From Nitrospira sp. (GTDB taxonomy: Bacteria; Nitrospirota; Nitrospiria; Nitrospirales; Nitrospiraceae): DNA of 64,000 nucleotides. The position numbers and the translations under genes are program-made. Shown here one piece after another: positions 26,472-36,826 of this stretch (its first letter is position 1; each line of letters opens with the position of its first letter). The notes under the pieces are model-generated. The model saw only the letters and a list, made by a program, of their open reading frames with translations, did no database searches and was not told where the DNA came from. The stretch covers positions 62,001 to 126,000 of the forward strand of contig JAURZE010000024.1 in NCBI GenBank assembly GCA_030653545.1. Direction: 5' to 3'.

Positions 26472-27707
26472 TTACTCGTAGCGCAGCGCGTCAATCGGAT
26501 TGAGACGCGCCGCTTTATTGGCAGGATACAGACCGAAGAACAGACCGACCGCGAGGGAAAAGAAAAACGCTGCGATCACAGTATCGCCGGAAATAATCGT
26601 GGGCCATCCCGCAATGACGGTCGTCAGCCGGGCGCCCACCACCCCGACGACAATTCCAAGCGTCCCGCCGACGACACTCAAGGTCATGGCCTCGATCAAG
26701 AACTGCATGAGGATATGCCGCCGCTTGGCCCCCACCGCCATCCGAACGCCGATCTCCCGCGTCCGCTCCGTCACGGAGACCAGTAGAATATTCATAATGC
26801 CGATGCCGCCGACCAGCAGCGAAACTGCCGCAATGGAGAGCAGCATCACCGTCAACGTCTGACTCGTACCTTCTTGAACTTTTCCAATATCGACCTGCGT
26901 GCGGATCGTAAAGTCGTCGCCCTGTTCGGCCTGGAGCCGATGCCGGGCCCGCAAGAACTCACGAATCTGGTCGACGGCGGCAAACAAATCCTCCTGCCGC
27001 TCCGTCGTGGCAAACAAGGCCCCGACCGATCCGATGAACTGCGTCCCAAAGACTTTCCGCTCCGCGGTACTGAAGGGGATAAACACGATGTCGTCCTGAT
27101 CCGATCCTTGGGCCGATTGGCCTTTCGGCGCAAGCACCCCGATCACACGGAACGGCACATTCTTGATCCGAATGACGGACCCGACCGGCTCCTCACCCGC
27201 CTCAAACAGATTTTCCACCACGGTTTGCCCGACCAGCGCCACACGGACCGCGGCATCCAGATCGGCCTGCGTAAATGGGCCACCACTCGTAAACGACCAG
27301 TCGCGGATCGTCAGATAGCTGGGGGAGACTCCATTTACGGATCCATTCCAATTCTTGTTCCCATTGACGATCTGCATGACATCACGCTTCGCCCACCCTG
27401 TATCTTGCAGCAACGGGATGCGCTTCTTCATCTCCAGCGCATCGGACACATTCAGCGTGACTGCGCCGCCCTGTCCGCCCCGCACGCCGCTGACAGTCGT
27501 CGACCCCGGCAGCACGATGATGACATTGGTTCCCATACTGGCGACTTGCGCTTGCACCGCCGCCTTGGCTCCCTCTCCGATACTGACCATGGCAATCACG
27601 GCACCAACCCCGATGACGATCCCCAACATTGTCAGCCCGGCCCTGAGCCGGTTGCGGCTGAGGATACGGATCGCCGTCATGAGCGTGAGGAGAAGAAATG
27701 CCGGCAT
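26472..27707 (-). CDS. MacB-type ABC permease
   Basis: One N-terminal helix (residues about 20-45, LTMLGIVIGVGAVIAMVSIGEG) is followed by a periplasmic core domain (about 50-275, with GTNVIIVLPG) and three C-terminal FtsX helices (GGIGIMNILLVSVTERTREIG, then VGVVGARL and the end ALRYE). This is half of MacB: the permease without its ATPase, which is the next upstream gene. With MacA and an outer membrane channel it would pump out peptides, macrolides or lipids. The start overlaps the ATPase stop by one base. Confidence 0.92.
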   Translation of the reverse strand: MPAFLLLTLMTAIRILSRNRLRAGLTMLGIVIGVGAVIAMVSIGEGAKAAVQAQVASMGTNVIIVLPGSTTVSGVRGGQGGAVTLNVSDALEMKKRIPLLQDTGWAKRDVMQIVNGNKNWNGSVNGVSPSYLTIRDWSFTSGGPFTQADLDAAVRVALVGQTVVENLFEAGEEPVGSVIRIKNVPFRVIGVLAPKGQSAQGSDQDDIVFIPFSTAERKVFGTQFIGSVGALFATTERQEDLFAAVDQIREFLRARHRLQAEQGDDFTIRTQVDIGKVQEGTSQTLTVMLLSIAAVSLLVGGIGIMNILLVSVTERTREIGVRMAVGAKRRHILMQFLIEAMTLSVVGGTLGIVVGVVGARLTTVIAGWPTIISGDTVIAAFFFSLAVGLFFGLYPANKAARLNPIDALRYE

Positions 27708-28447
27708 CAGCGCCCCACCAGAGGGGACGGATGCCCGGGCTTGGTATGCCGATCGGTGAGAACCTGGCCGTCTTTGATCACAATTTCACGGGCGGCATAG
27801 GCCGCGATGTCCGGTTCATGAGTCACTAAGATAACCGTGATGCCTTCTTCCTTGTTCAACCGATCGAGGATCGTCATGATTTCCCGGCTCGATTCTGTAT
27901 CCAGATTTCCGGTCGGTTCGTCGGCCAACAAGAGGGATGGCGTCGTGACCAATGCGCGGGCAATGGCCACCCGTTGTTGCTGCCCGCCGGACAATTGCGT
28001 CGGATAGTGCTGTTCGCGGCCCTTCAATCCCACCCGTTCCAACGCCGCCGCCGCCAGCGCTCGCTGTTCGCGAAGAGAGAGGCCGCGATAGAAGAGCGGA
28101 AGCTGCGCATTTTCCAATGCGCTGGTACGGGGGATCAGATTGAAGCTTTGAAAAACGAATCCGATCTGCCGATTCCGGATCTCAGCCAGCTCATCGGCGC
28201 GAAGCGCCGCAACATCGACGCCGTTCAGCCAATAATGGCCCTTGGTGGGCTGATCCAGACAACCCAACATGTTCATCAGCGTCGACTTCCCTGACCCCGA
28301 TGAACCCATGATCGCAACAAACTCGCCTTGCTCGATCGTGAGATTCAGCCCGCGAAGAGCTTGCACCTCCACATCGCCTAGGCGATACACTTTCCACAAG
28401 TCTTCGCACTGAATCAACGAAACCGGCCGGCCATGTCCACTATCCAT
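27707..28447 (-). CDS. MacB-type ABC ATPase
   Basis: Walker [11 protein letters not shown] loop [21 protein letters not shown] is shortened here to VFQSFNLIP, signature [15 protein letters not shown], and Walker [14 protein letters not shown]. 246 residues, a separate polypeptide in the middle of the macA-ATPase-permease order. It lies 60 bp behind the adaptor gene, so the three most likely form one transcript. Confidence 0.93.
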   Translation of the reverse strand: MDSGHGRPVSLIQCEDLWKVYRLGDVEVQALRGLNLTIEQGEFVAIMGSSGSGKSTLMNMLGCLDQPTKGHYWLNGVDVAALRADELAEIRNRQIGFVFQSFNLIPRTSALENAQLPLFYRGLSLREQRALAAAALERVGLKGREQHYPTQLSGGQQQRVAIARALVTTPSLLLADEPTGNLDTESSREIMTILDRLNKEEGITVILVTHEPDIAAYAAREIVIKDGQVLTDRHTKPGHPSPLVGR

Positions 28448-28506
28448 GAGCGCCCTGCCTTGTCAGCGGCATTCGATCACACCGTGCACGAAGTGAGTCA
28501 TGACCA

Positions 28507-29793
28507 CTACATACCCCGGTCACGCGTGCGGCGCTGTCCGCCGCCGCCACCGAAGCCGGGCGGCAGCTCGCTCCCTTGGCGATTCGCTCGAGGCACATCC
28601 AGCCCCACGATGACCGTATCCTGCTCCCCGAGGGATCCGCCGACAATCTCCGTCGCCACGCCATCGGAAATCCCCGTCTGAACCGACACGGAGACCAGCT
28701 CGCCGGACTCATCTTGTTTCCAGACTTTACGTGCGGCGGCTCCGGTCTCCATAGCGCCGGATGACGCTCGGCTCGCAGCCGGTCGCCCCTCAGCCTTGGC
28801 CGGCTTTCCTTCAGCCGATCCGCCTTCTGCCCGCTCGCTCTTGGGAGGCGTAAAGCGTAACGCAGCGTTCGGCACCTTGAGCACCTGCTCTCGTTGCGCC
28901 ACGACAATGGAAACATTCGCCGTCATCCCCGGCTTCAGACGCAGGTCTTGATTGTCGACGGCCACCACAACATTGTACGTCACCACATTCTGCACATTGA
29001 TCGGAGCCAACCGCACCTGGCGGATCGATCCGGAAAACCGCACGCCGGGATAGGCATCCACGGAAAACGTCGCATCCTTTCCCTCGGCGATCCCGCCGAT
29101 ATCCGACTCGCTCACATTGGTGTCCACCTGCATCTTCGTCAAATCGAGCGCGATCAGAAACAGGTTCGGCGTGGCAAAGCTGGCGGCAACGGTCTGGCCG
29201 ACTTCGATGTTTCTGGCCACCACAATGCCATCGACCGGCGAACGGATCGTGGTGTATTTCAATTCCAGCTCCGCTGAGTTCAACGCCGCTTCCGCCTGCC
29301 TGACTTGCGCCTCGGCCACGTGCACCTGCGCTTCCGCGCCCTGCGCGTTGGTCACAGCCACATCCACATCATTCTGCGACACAAAATTCTGATCGATCAG
29401 AGAGCGGACCCGGTCGAGTTCGCGTTTACGCTGCGCCCCATCCGTCTTGGCGCGGGCCACATTCGCTTTCGCCATTTCCAGATTACTCGCAGCTTGATCC
29501 CGACGGGCCTTAAACGGTTCCGGATCGATCACCGCCACGATGTCGCCGGCCTTCACCCGCGAATTGAAGTCCGCGTGGAGACCCTTGATCATGCCGGAAA
29601 CTTGCGAGCCGACTTGCACGGACACGACCGGATTAATGGTGCCCGTTGCGCTCACGATAGAAACGATGGAACCCCGCTCGACGGCGGCGGTCCGATAGCG
29701 CACCGGCACCTTGCGCTCTCCGGTGAAGAACACATACCCGCCGATGGCAAGCCCCACCGCCAAAATGCCGAGCACAATCCCGAGTCGTCGCAT
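28507..29793 (-). CDS. MacA-type periplasmic adaptor
   Basis: A signal/anchor helix (residues about 3-23, LGIVLGILAVGLAIGGYVFF) leads to a biotinyl-lipoyl fold (VVSVQVGSQVSGMIKGLHADFN, then GDIVAVIDPEPF), a long alpha-helical hairpin with Ala/Gln-rich heptads (about 80-170) and a beta barrel (IRSPVDGIVVARNIEVGQTV). The Ala/Glu/Gly-rich insertion near residue 320 (EGGSAEGKPAKAEG) and the Gly/Arg-rich C-terminus are unusual. ATG at 29793 follows AAGGA; an in-frame TTG at 29811 is less likely. Confidence 0.92.
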   Translation of the reverse strand: MRRLGIVLGILAVGLAIGGYVFFTGERKVPVRYRTAAVERGSIVSIVSATGTINPVVSVQVGSQVSGMIKGLHADFNSRVKAGDIVAVIDPEPFKARRDQAASNLEMAKANVARAKTDGAQRKRELDRVRSLIDQNFVSQNDVDVAVTNAQGAEAQVHVAEAQVRQAEAALNSAELELKYTTIRSPVDGIVVARNIEVGQTVAASFATPNLFLIALDLTKMQVDTNVSESDIGGIAEGKDATFSVDAYPGVRFSGSIRQVRLAPINVQNVVTYNVVVAVDNQDLRLKPGMTANVSIVVAQREQVLKVPNAALRFTPPKSERAEGGSAEGKPAKAEGRPAASRASSGAMETGAAARKVWKQDESGELVSVSVQTGISDGVATEIVGGSLGEQDTVIVGLDVPRANRQGSELPPGFGGGGGQRRTRDRGM

Positions 29794-29878
29794 AGGGAGG
29801 TCCTTATCCAACCGGAAGAAGGATTATCATATCAGGAAGCTACGGGGCGAATCATCCCGTGACAGGCCCCAAAAGCAC

Positions 29879-29912
29879 GAGGGCCGTTCCCCCTTGCGGG
29901 GAAACGGCCCTC
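29879..29912 (-). terminator. intrinsic terminator behind the HhH lipoprotein gene
   Basis: GAGGGCCGTTtCCCC pairs with GGGGgAACGGCCCTC around GCAAG. On the minus strand it is followed by GTGCTTTT, and it lies 30 bp past the stop of the gene ending at 29942. It also isolates macA from that transcript. Confidence 0.8.
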
Positions 29913-29941
29913 ATCGAACACGTCATTGCCTCTGCAAACAG

Positions 29942-30646
29942 TTACGGGCTGACGGAAATACGATCCTTGATCATGTCGAAGGTCTCCTTGGGCACCACGT
30001 TCTTGGCGACCAATTCGCCCTTCACACGATAGGGACGATTCGTGACGATCCGATCGGCTTCATCCTTCTTCAACCCCAGAAACAACACCATATCGCTCGC
30101 GGACGCCTTGTTCACATTCATCGCCGCCGAGCCGGCCGCGGGAGCGCTCGGCGCCGGAGCCGTCGAGGCTGCTCCCGGAAGCGGAGGAAGTGGCGCGGAC
30201 GGCGTCAGGGAACCGGTCACCGAGCGGGATCGGTCTTTGAGCTCCTTCTGATAGCGGGCGACCAACGACTTCAGCGTCTCATTGTGTCGCTTCACATCCT
30301 CATACTCCGCCCGCACGTTCCGATTCTGGGAAGACACCGCTTTCAGCTTATCTTCCAACTCCTTCGTCCGCGTGTCGAGCGTGCCGCGCTCTTTATCTCG
30401 CCCATGCTCGATGCGCTGCAGTTCGTCACGAGCCGCTTGCGCCTCGCCGCCGAACTTGACGTTCAACTCCTTCAACGTCTTCACCTGCTGTTCCATTGCG
30501 TTCTTCTGCTGGCGCGTCTTTTCCAATTCCATCTTCGCGCTATCCGCCTCTGCCAGCGCATCCTGATATTTCTTATTCGAGACTACGCAACCGCTGGTCA
30601 TCATGGCCACGACCACCAGCACTGACAAGATCCACTCACGTCTCAT
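29942..30646 (-). CDS. lipoprotein with coiled coil and ComEA-like helix-hairpin-helix
   Basis: The lipobox MTSGC gives Cys20. Residues about 28-145 form a continuous charged coiled coil rich in Glu, Lys and Gln. A Pro/Ala/Ser linker follows. The C-terminal about 55 residues (MNVNKASASDMVLFLGLKK, then ADRIVTNRPYRVKGELV and IPKETFDMIKDRI) match the helix-hairpin-helix of ComEA, where N(I/V)N.A...L..L.G is typical and RPY(x)...LV aligns well. In ComEA this domain binds DNA. A lipoprotein carrying it on a coiled-coil stalk is unusual. The role is unknown. Confidence 0.75.
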   Translation of the reverse strand: MRREWILSVLVVVAMMTSGCVVSNKKYQDALAEADSAKMELEKTRQQKNAMEQQVKTLKELNVKFGGEAQAARDELQRIEHGRDKERGTLDTRTKELEDKLKAVSSQNRNVRAEYEDVKRHNETLKSLVARYQKELKDRSRSVTGSLTPSAPLPPLPGAASTAPAPSAPAAGSAAMNVNKASASDMVLFLGLKKDEADRIVTNRPYRVKGELVAKNVVPKETFDMIKDRISVSP

Positions 30647-30925
30647 ACGAACCTCCCCCTCTTACAAGTAATCGAGTATTAGTGAGATCGACCGGTGCGC
30701 TACTAACCGAACACAACTATATCTTCCATCCATACTATACATATTCAATTTGTGTGTATGCCAACAGTCCCTCTTTGTCAACTTATTTGCAGCTGTCCCC
30801 GTGGATCCACATCACTCAAGAGCACCCGGCAAGAAACATCGGCGAACTTGACGGCAGCGGATAGCTCTGTGATGATCACGACAATACGTACTCTCCACAA
30901 GCACACTTTTCAATACAGGAACGTC
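30647..30925. other. intergenic region between divergent lipoprotein gene and uppP
   Basis: An AT-rich patch (about 30700-30790) lies between the two starts and should hold both promoters. Several TATA-like boxes occur, but I cannot pair any with a good -35 box at normal spacing. Confidence 0.5.
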
Positions 30926-31801
30926 ATGACTGAATGGGGACCTGCATTAGCGGTTATCCTTGGCATTGTGGAAGGGCTGACGGAATTTCTGCCGGTCTCC
31001 TCAACTGGGCATCTGATCCTCGTGGGCCATGCACTCGGGTTTACGGGTGATGCTGCGGCCAATGCCGAAATCTCGATTCAGCTCGGGGCTATTCTCGCCG
31101 TCATCGTATTTGAACGGGAGAAAATCGCCCGCCTGCTTTCCGGCGCATGGCACGAGCAGGCGGCGTTGCAGACCTTGCAACGGAGCGGCCAACATCCGAC
31201 CCGGAGAGCATTGATCCGGGTGTCCATGCAGTCCCATCCCCACCTATGGTTTGTGATCGGCCTCGGACTGGCCTTCCTTCCTGCCGCGAGCGTCGGCTTC
31301 CTCGCTCACGGGTGGATCAAATCCGTGCTGTTCACGCCACAGACCGTCGCCGCCACCTCGATTGTCGGCGGACTGATCATTCTCGCGGTCGAAGCCCGGC
31401 AGCCGAAAGTCCACACCACCCAGCTGGACCGAGTTTCTATCAAGTCCGCCTTCTGGGTCGGCATCGCCCAATGTGCCTCGCTCATTCCCGGCATGTCACG
31501 ATCCGGTTCAACAATCATCGGCGGCTTGCTCGCCGGCCTCGACCGGAAAGTCGCGACCGAATACTCCTTCTTCCTCGCCTTGCCGACCATCATCGCCGCC
31601 ACCGCCTACCAAATGCTGAAGGCCAAGGCCACATTCAATCAGGCAGACTATGTGGCGTTGGGCATCGGCATGCTCGTGTCCTTCCTCGTCGCCTGGGCTG
31701 TCATCGCAGCCTTCCTGACCTACGTCCAGCGCCACACCTTGCGCGTGTTCGCCTACTACCGTATTGCCCTCGGCATCCTCGTGTTTCTAGTCGTGCGCTA
31801 A
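30926..31801 (+). CDS. uppP: undecaprenyl-diphosphatase
   Basis: A membrane enzyme that recycles undecaprenyl diphosphate for cell wall synthesis; also called BacA. The active-site motifs are EGLTEFLPVSSTGHL at about residues 16-30 and PGMSRSGSTIIGGLLAG near 190. About eight hydrophobic segments follow the family plan. ATG at 30926 has AGGA upstream and gives 291 residues. Longer in-frame starts (30752 onward) lie in the promoter region. Confidence 0.95.
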   Translation: MTEWGPALAVILGIVEGLTEFLPVSSTGHLILVGHALGFTGDAAANAEISIQLGAILAVIVFEREKIARLLSGAWHEQAALQTLQRSGQHPTRRALIRVSMQSHPHLWFVIGLGLAFLPAASVGFLAHGWIKSVLFTPQTVAATSIVGGLIILAVEARQPKVHTTQLDRVSIKSAFWVGIAQCASLIPGMSRSGSTIIGGLLAGLDRKVATEYSFFLALPTIIAATAYQMLKAKATFNQADYVALGIGMLVSFLVAWAVIAAFLTYVQRHTLRVFAYYRIALGILVFLVVR

Positions 31802-31817
31802 GCGACGTCCTCTGCAT

Positions 31818-31838
31818 CGTTTCGCGTGAATCGCGAAC
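31818..31838. terminator. weak hairpin between convergent uppP and lspA
   Basis: CGTTtCGCG and CGCGAACG can pair around TGAAT with one bulge. There is no T run, so it is only a candidate. Confidence 0.35.
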
Positions 31839-31898
31839 GAGACACTAGGCTGTCTTGCGGTGACGGGAAGACTGCAGGAAACTGACAAGAACGACTCG

Positions 31899-32435
31899 TT
31901 ACGTGCCCGGGGTCTGAACTGAGGGAGTCTCCGGCACCACCGGCGGGACATCCGGCTTTTCAAACATGAAGTGGATGATCAGAAAGATTACCCCGACCGT
32001 GATCGCGGAATCCGCCACATTGAATGCCGGCCAGTGGTAGTTGTCGACATACACGTCCAGAAAGTCGATCACTTCGCCGAACCGCAGCCGGTCGATGAGG
32101 TTACCGATCGCGCCGCCGAGAATCGCCGACACGCTCAAACGCCCCATCCACTCCCGTTCCGGCATGCGATAGAGAATCGTGCCGAGCAACACCAGCGCAA
32201 AAATCGATGTGAGCCCGAAGAACACCATCCGGAAGGCGTTGCTGCTCCCAGCCAATAATCCGAACGCGGCGCCCGGGTTGCGGATATAGGTCAAACTGAA
32301 GAGATTGGGGATAATCGGAATGGATTCATGCAGTCGCATGGTCTGCATGATATGCAACTTCGACAGCTGATCGGTGACGATGACACTGCCCGTCAGCGAA
32401 GCCAGAACCAGATTGCGCAAAGTGGAGGCGCTCAA
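31899..32435 (-). CDS. lspA: lipoprotein signal peptidase (signal peptidase II)
   Basis: It cleaves the signal peptide of lipidated prolipoproteins such as those in this window. The two catalytic Asp are in GNLIDRL and [16 protein letters not shown] is another family mark. Four transmembrane helices fit. TTG at 32435 follows GGAGG by seven bases and overlaps the ileS stop (TTGA); a GTG at 32453 is the other candidate. A Pro/Val-rich tail ends the 178 residues. Pairing with ileS is common. Confidence 0.95.
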   Translation of the reverse strand: MSASTLRNLVLASLTGSVIVTDQLSKLHIMQTMRLHESIPIIPNLFSLTYIRNPGAAFGLLAGSSNAFRMVFFGLTSIFALVLLGTILYRMPEREWMGRLSVSAILGGAIGNLIDRLRFGEVIDFLDVYVDNYHWPAFNVADSAITVGVIFLIIHFMFEKPDVPPVVPETPSVQTPGT

Positions 32436-35245
32436 CGGATCGCCTCCACACACCGGTCACAGAGTGTCGGATGTTCCGTATCCGCGCCGACCGCCTCGCG
32501 GTAATTCCAGCAGCGTTCGCATTTGCCGGCGGATGACTTGGCCACCGACACGTGGATTCCTGCCTGACCTGCGGCCCCCTGCGACAGCGTCACCTTCGAC
32601 ACGATGAAGATCGTCCCGAGATCTTTCTCGTACGGTTTCAGGAACTGATAGGCCTTGGCATCCGCCTCAAGCTGAACGTGCGCTTCAAGCGACGATCCGA
32701 TCACCTTGTCGCGGCGGCTCGCCTCAAGCACCCCCTGTACCTGGCTACGATAACCCAGCAACGTCTCCCAGCGTGCGGCCAGTTCCGCATCCCGCCACTT
32801 CGGGTCAACCTCCGGGAGCGAGCCCAGATGCACACTCTGCGTACCGAGACCTCCGGGCACCTGCGCAGACACCACCCGCCAGATTTCTTCCGCCGTAAAG
32901 CTCAGGATCGGCGCCATAAGTTTCGTCATGGCCATCACGATCTCAAACAACACCGTCTGCGACCCGCGGCGCAACGGAGAGTCGGTCCTGAACGTATAGA
33001 GCCGGTCTTTCAGAATGTCGAGATAGACGGAACTCAGATCCACTGAGCAAAAGTTGTTGAGCGCATGGAAGATCGTATGAAACTCAAAGTCGTCATAGGA
33101 CTTCCGCACCCGTGGGATCAGCTCGCTCAGCCGATGCAGGGCCCACCGATCCAACTCAGGCAACTGCTCGCAGGGAATGCGGTCTTTCGCCGGATCGAAG
33201 TCATACAGATTGCTCAGCAGGAAGCGGCAGGTATTTCTGATCTTCCGGTAGGCCTCAATGAGATGGGTCAGGATTTCAGGCGAGATTCTGAGATCGTCTC
33301 GATAGTCCTGCGCCGACACCCACAGACGCAGAATCTCTGCGCCCGATTGCTTGATCACATCCTGCGGCGCGACGACGTTCCCCGCCGACTTGGACATCTT
33401 CTTGCCCTGCCCATCGAGGACGAATCCGTGGGTCAGCACGGCCTTGTAGGGCGCGCGGCGATCGGTGGTCACTCCGGCCAATAACGCACTATGGAACCAC
33501 CCCCGATGCTGGTCGGACCCTTCGAGATACAGATCAGCCGGCCACCACTTCCTCGGCTTCAACACCGCGGCAAAGCTCACCCCGGACTCGAACCAGACAT
33601 CGAGAATATCCCGCTCTTTTTCAAACGTCGATCCGCCGCACTTCGCGCAAGCCGTCCCGGCCGGGAGCAACTCGGCGGCCGGTCGCTCGAACCAGACATC
33701 CGCGCCCTTCGACTCCATGAGCCCGGCGACGTGCTCGATAATGGTTGGATCGGCGACGACGGTCCGGCAACCCGCGCAGGTAAATCCGGGAATCGGCACA
33801 CCCCACACCCGCTGGCGCGAGAGGCACCAGTCCGGCCGGTTTTGAATCATGCCGTTGATGCGATCACGGCCATAGGCCGGAATCCATTGGACCCGCTCGA
33901 TCTCCGCCAACGCTTCCTTGCGCAGATCGTTCTGGTCCATCGAGACGAACCATTGTTCGGTGGCCCGGAAGATGACCGGGCTCTTGCAACGCCAGCAATG
34001 CGGATAGGAGTGATTCAGCGAGCCATGGCCCAGCAGCCGCCCGTTGCCCTGAAGGAATTCCACGACTTTCGGATTGGCCTTGAACACATGCTGACCGGCG
34101 AACTCCTTCACAACGTCCGTAAACTTCCCGCCGTTATCGACCGGCGCCAGAATCTCCAGCTTCTCCCCGACCGACGCCGTCGCGTTGTGGTTCAGGACCA
34201 GGATGTAGTCCTCCATCCCGTGGCCCGGCGCGATATGCACGCAGCCCGTTCCCTGCTCCAACGTCACAAAGTCGCCGAGCAGAATCGGCGACAGGCCGGT
34301 CGTCAGCGGCCGTTGCGTTTCCAATCCCTCGAAACCTTCTCCGCCCTTCTTCACCCCGACGACGCGATAGCCTTCGAGCTTGCACTCCTTCGCCACACTG
34401 TCCAGGAGCTTTTCGGCCACGACCAGCAGCTCGTCGCCGGCCTGAACGAAGGCATAGTCGAAGTCGCGATGAAGACAGACCGCCTGATTGGCCGGAAGCG
34501 TCCAGGGCGTGGTGGTCCAGATGACGACCGAGACCGACTTGATGCCCTCAGGGAAGGCGATGCCGGGGAAGGTCGCGCTGAGCACCGACGGCGACGTCAC
34601 GATCGGAAATTTCACATAGACCCAGGGGGAGGTATGGTTGTCGTACTCGACCTCCGCTTCCGCCAGCGCCGTCTGATCCTGCGTGCACCACAACACCGGC
34701 TTGAGCCCTTTATAGACTCCGCCTCGTTCCACAAACTTTCCGAACTCGCGAATGATCGACGCTTCGTAAGCCGGCGTCATCGTGAGATAGGGCTGCTGCC
34801 ATTCGCCCAGCACGCCAAGCCGCTGAAACTCCTCGCGCTGAATCGCGACGTACTTCTCGGCATATTCTCGACAGAGCTTGCGGATCGCCGGCGTGTCCAA
34901 GTCTTTCTTCTTGTCGCCCAACTCCTTCATCACCTGATGCTCGATCGGCAGGCCGTGACAATCCCAGCCCGGCACATAGGGCGCCTGGAAGCCCGCCATC
35001 GTCTTGGACTTCACGATGATGTCTTTGAGAATCTTGTTCAGCGCATGGCCGATGTGAATGCGCCCGTTCGCATAAGGAGGGCCGTCATGCAACACGTAGC
35101 GGGGCCGCCCCTGGCCGGCCGCCTGGATCTGCTCATACAGCTTCTCCTGCGCCCACCAGGCCAGCATCTCCGGCTCCCGCTGCGGCAGGTTGGCTTTCAT
35201 CGGGAAATCGGTCTTCGGCAGATTGAGTGTGGCTTTGTAATCCAT
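32432..35245 (-). CDS. ileS: isoleucyl-tRNA synthetase
   Basis: Class I synthetase of 937 residues. The HIGH motif is in [16 protein letters not shown] in [10 protein letters not shown], and the editing domain with [11 protein letters not shown] lies between. The C-terminal zinc ribbon has [12 protein letters not shown] and LCDRCV, typical of the bacterial IleS1 form. The ATG at 35245 gives [10 protein letters not shown]; a 10-codon longer frame exists. The ribosome site is weak. lspA is coupled downstream. Confidence 0.97.
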   Translation of the reverse strand: MDYKATLNLPKTDFPMKANLPQREPEMLAWWAQEKLYEQIQAAGQGRPRYVLHDGPPYANGRIHIGHALNKILKDIIVKSKTMAGFQAPYVPGWDCHGLPIEHQVMKELGDKKKDLDTPAIRKLCREYAEKYVAIQREEFQRLGVLGEWQQPYLTMTPAYEASIIREFGKFVERGGVYKGLKPVLWCTQDQTALAEAEVEYDNHTSPWVYVKFPIVTSPSVLSATFPGIAFPEGIKSVSVVIWTTTPWTLPANQAVCLHRDFDYAFVQAGDELLVVAEKLLDSVAKECKLEGYRVVGVKKGGEGFEGLETQRPLTTGLSPILLGDFVTLEQGTGCVHIAPGHGMEDYILVLNHNATASVGEKLEILAPVDNGGKFTDVVKEFAGQHVFKANPKVVEFLQGNGRLLGHGSLNHSYPHCWRCKSPVIFRATEQWFVSMDQNDLRKEALAEIERVQWIPAYGRDRINGMIQNRPDWCLSRQRVWGVPIPGFTCAGCRTVVADPTIIEHVAGLMESKGADVWFERPAAELLPAGTACAKCGGSTFEKERDILDVWFESGVSFAAVLKPRKWWPADLYLEGSDQHRGWFHSALLAGVTTDRRAPYKAVLTHGFVLDGQGKKMSKSAGNVVAPQDVIKQSGAEILRLWVSAQDYRDDLRISPEILTHLIEAYRKIRNTCRFLLSNLYDFDPAKDRIPCEQLPELDRWALHRLSELIPRVRKSYDDFEFHTIFHALNNFCSVDLSSVYLDILKDRLYTFRTDSPLRRGSQTVLFEIVMAMTKLMAPILSFTAEEIWRVVSAQVPGGLGTQSVHLGSLPEVDPKWRDAELAARWETLLGYRSQVQGVLEASRRDKVIGSSLEAHVQLEADAKAYQFLKPYEKDLGTIFIVSKVTLSQGAAGQAGIHVSVAKSSAGKCERCWNYREAVGADTEHPTLCDRCVEAIR

Positions 35246-35335
35246 AGCAATAGAGCAGCAGCCAGGTCGGTCCAAGTGAATTGACGGGTGAATATACCGG
35301 AATGGCGGGCGAGGTACTAGTCCTTAGCCTGCGTG

Positions 35336-35458
35336 CGGGATCGTCAAAAACGTCTTCCGGCAAGGCCGCAGCGAGCGAGGATGCGAGGCGTACCCTTGCG
35401 GTACGTTGAGCTTACGAGCGGCGCGAGAACGCAGCTGGAAGCGCTTTTCACGATCCCG
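35336..35458 (+). repeat. palindromic element copy B
   Basis: About 123 bp. Ends CGGGATCGTCAAAAACG and CGCTTTTCACGATCCCG are inverted repeats. Inside are GGCAAGGCCGCAG, GAGGCGTAC, GGTACGTTGAG and GAGAACG as in the other copies. It abuts the nadA stop codon (35459-35461) and lies before ileS. The middle arms pair less well than in copies C and D. Confidence 0.85.
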
Positions 35459-36568
35459 TTAACTGACGGACATCATTCGATCGAGAGCTATCTTTGCCCA
35501 TCGCTTATCTTCATCGGGCACCACAATGTGGTTCACCACATGGCCGTCGGCGAGGTTTTCCATGGCCCAGCAGAGATGCGCGCCGTCGATGCGAAACATC
35601 GTGGCACATTGGCAGACGGTGGAAGAGAGAAAGAACACCTTCTTGTCGGTCAGGTCGCGCTTCAAGCGATTCACCAGATTCAGTTCCGTGCCCACCGCCC
35701 AGGCGGTACCGGCCGGCGCCGCCGTGACGGTCTTGATGATGAACTCGGTCGATCCTGAGAGATCCGCCTTGTTCACCACATCCTCATGGCATTCCGGATG
35801 GACGATCACCTTGCCGTCCGGAAACTGCTTCCGGAAATTATCGATATGGACCGGCTGAAACATCTGGTGCACGCTGCAGTGCCCTTTCCAGAGAATCAGT
35901 TTCGCCTTCTGTATCGCTTCGCGGGTATTGCCGCCGTTGGGTTGAAACGGATCCCAGACAATCATCTGCTCGCGGGGCAGCCCCATCCTGTTGGCCGTAT
36001 TGCGGCCCAAATGTTCATCGGGAAAGAAAAGAATCTTCTCGCGTCTGGCCCAGCACCATTCAATGACCGCTCTGGCATTGGATGACGTGCAGGTAATCCC
36101 GCCATGCTCGCCGCAAAACGCCTTGAGGACCGCGGCGCTATTCACATAGACCGCCGGCATCACCGTCTCTTCCACCGGCAGGATGCGCCCCAACGTCTCC
36201 CAACATTGATCGACCTGCTCGATCGCCGCCATATCCGCCATCGAACAACCGGCGGCCATGTCAGGAAGAATCACCGTTTGTTGCGACCGGCTCAGGATAT
36301 CCGCGGTTTCCGCCATAAAATGAACGCCGCAGAACACAATATAGGGTCGCTCGGAACGCTCCGCAGCCAGCTTCGACAGCAACAACGAATCGCCGCGAAA
36401 GTCAGCATGCTCAATGACTTCGTCCCGCTGGTAGTTATGGCCCAGAATCATGACCCGATCGCCCAAGGCACGCTTCGCCTCGGCCGTTCGGCGAAAGAGC
36501 TCCTCAGAGGTAAGGCCCTGATAGTCGGTAATCGGTTTAGGTATCGTCGCCGTTGTTTTCACACACAC
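35459..36568 (-). CDS. nadA: quinolinate synthase
   Basis: It condenses iminoaspartate with dihydroxyacetone phosphate in de novo NAD synthesis using a 4Fe-4S cluster. GHNYQRDEVI, FCGVHFMAETADIL, GITCTSSNA, HPECHEDVV and STVCQCATMF hold the conserved cysteines and substrate residues. Start is GTG at 36568 or GTG at 36562; the GAGG just upstream favours either. Length 369 residues. nadD is present at 12.5 kb. Confidence 0.96.
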   Translation of the reverse strand: MCVKTTATIPKPITDYQGLTSEELFRRTAEAKRALGDRVMILGHNYQRDEVIEHADFRGDSLLLSKLAAERSERPYIVFCGVHFMAETADILSRSQQTVILPDMAAGCSMADMAAIEQVDQCWETLGRILPVEETVMPAVYVNSAAVLKAFCGEHGGITCTSSNARAVIEWCWARREKILFFPDEHLGRNTANRMGLPREQMIVWDPFQPNGGNTREAIQKAKLILWKGHCSVHQMFQPVHIDNFRKQFPDGKVIVHPECHEDVVNKADLSGSTEFIIKTVTAAPAGTAWAVGTELNLVNRLKRDLTDKKVFFLSSTVCQCATMFRIDGAHLCWAMENLADGHVVNHIVVPDEDKRWAKIALDRMMSVS

Positions 36569-36592
36569 CTCAGCAATAATCCGGAAGAGTGG

Positions 36593-36621
36593 ATTCTACG
36601 TTAGCCCCTCTCCACAATCAA
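36593..36621 (-). promoter_or_regulatory. sigma70-type promoter for nadA
   Basis: On the minus strand TTGATT and TAGAAT lie 17 bp apart, about 25 bp before the nadA start. Confidence 0.7.
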
Positions 36622-36672
36622 CGAACCGGCTTCGTGAAGAAGGCCTAGCAGCCCGGTAGGGCTATTAGCCCG

Positions 36673-36701
36673 TTGACAACGACCGGAGCCGAGCATACGA
36701 T
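36673..36701 (+). promoter_or_regulatory. sigma70-type promoter for thiC
   Basis: TTGACA (36673-36678), a 17-bp spacer and TACGAT (36696-36701). The predicted transcription start (about 36708) falls at the 5' edge of the TPP aptamer, so the leader has almost no extra 5' sequence. Confidence 0.7.
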
Positions 36702-36707
36702 CTTCCC

Positions 36708-36793
36708 ATAGCTAGGGGGGCCATCAGGCTGAGAGTCCGAATGATCGGACGACCCTCACAACCTGACCTGGGTAATACCAGCGTAGGGAAGCG
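36708..36793 (+). promoter_or_regulatory. TPP riboswitch (THI element)
   Basis: The conserved aptamer segments are all present in order: AGGGGGGCC, GGCTGAGAGTCC, CGGACGACCCTCA, ACCTGACCTGGGTAATACCAG and CGTAGGGAAGC. These bind thiamine pyrophosphate. An intrinsic terminator lies 35 bp further on, so control is probably by premature termination of thiC when TPP is plentiful. Confidence 0.95.
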
Positions 36794-36826
36794 GACACGT
36801 CGCCGGGTCACCGGAACGACTTTCAG

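Noticed and set aside
33491-35284. 597-codon open frame on the plus strand opposite ileS
   Set aside because: IleS on the minus strand has all class I motifs; the plus frame has odd composition (many Arg, His, Gln) typical of the antisense of a GC-rich gene.
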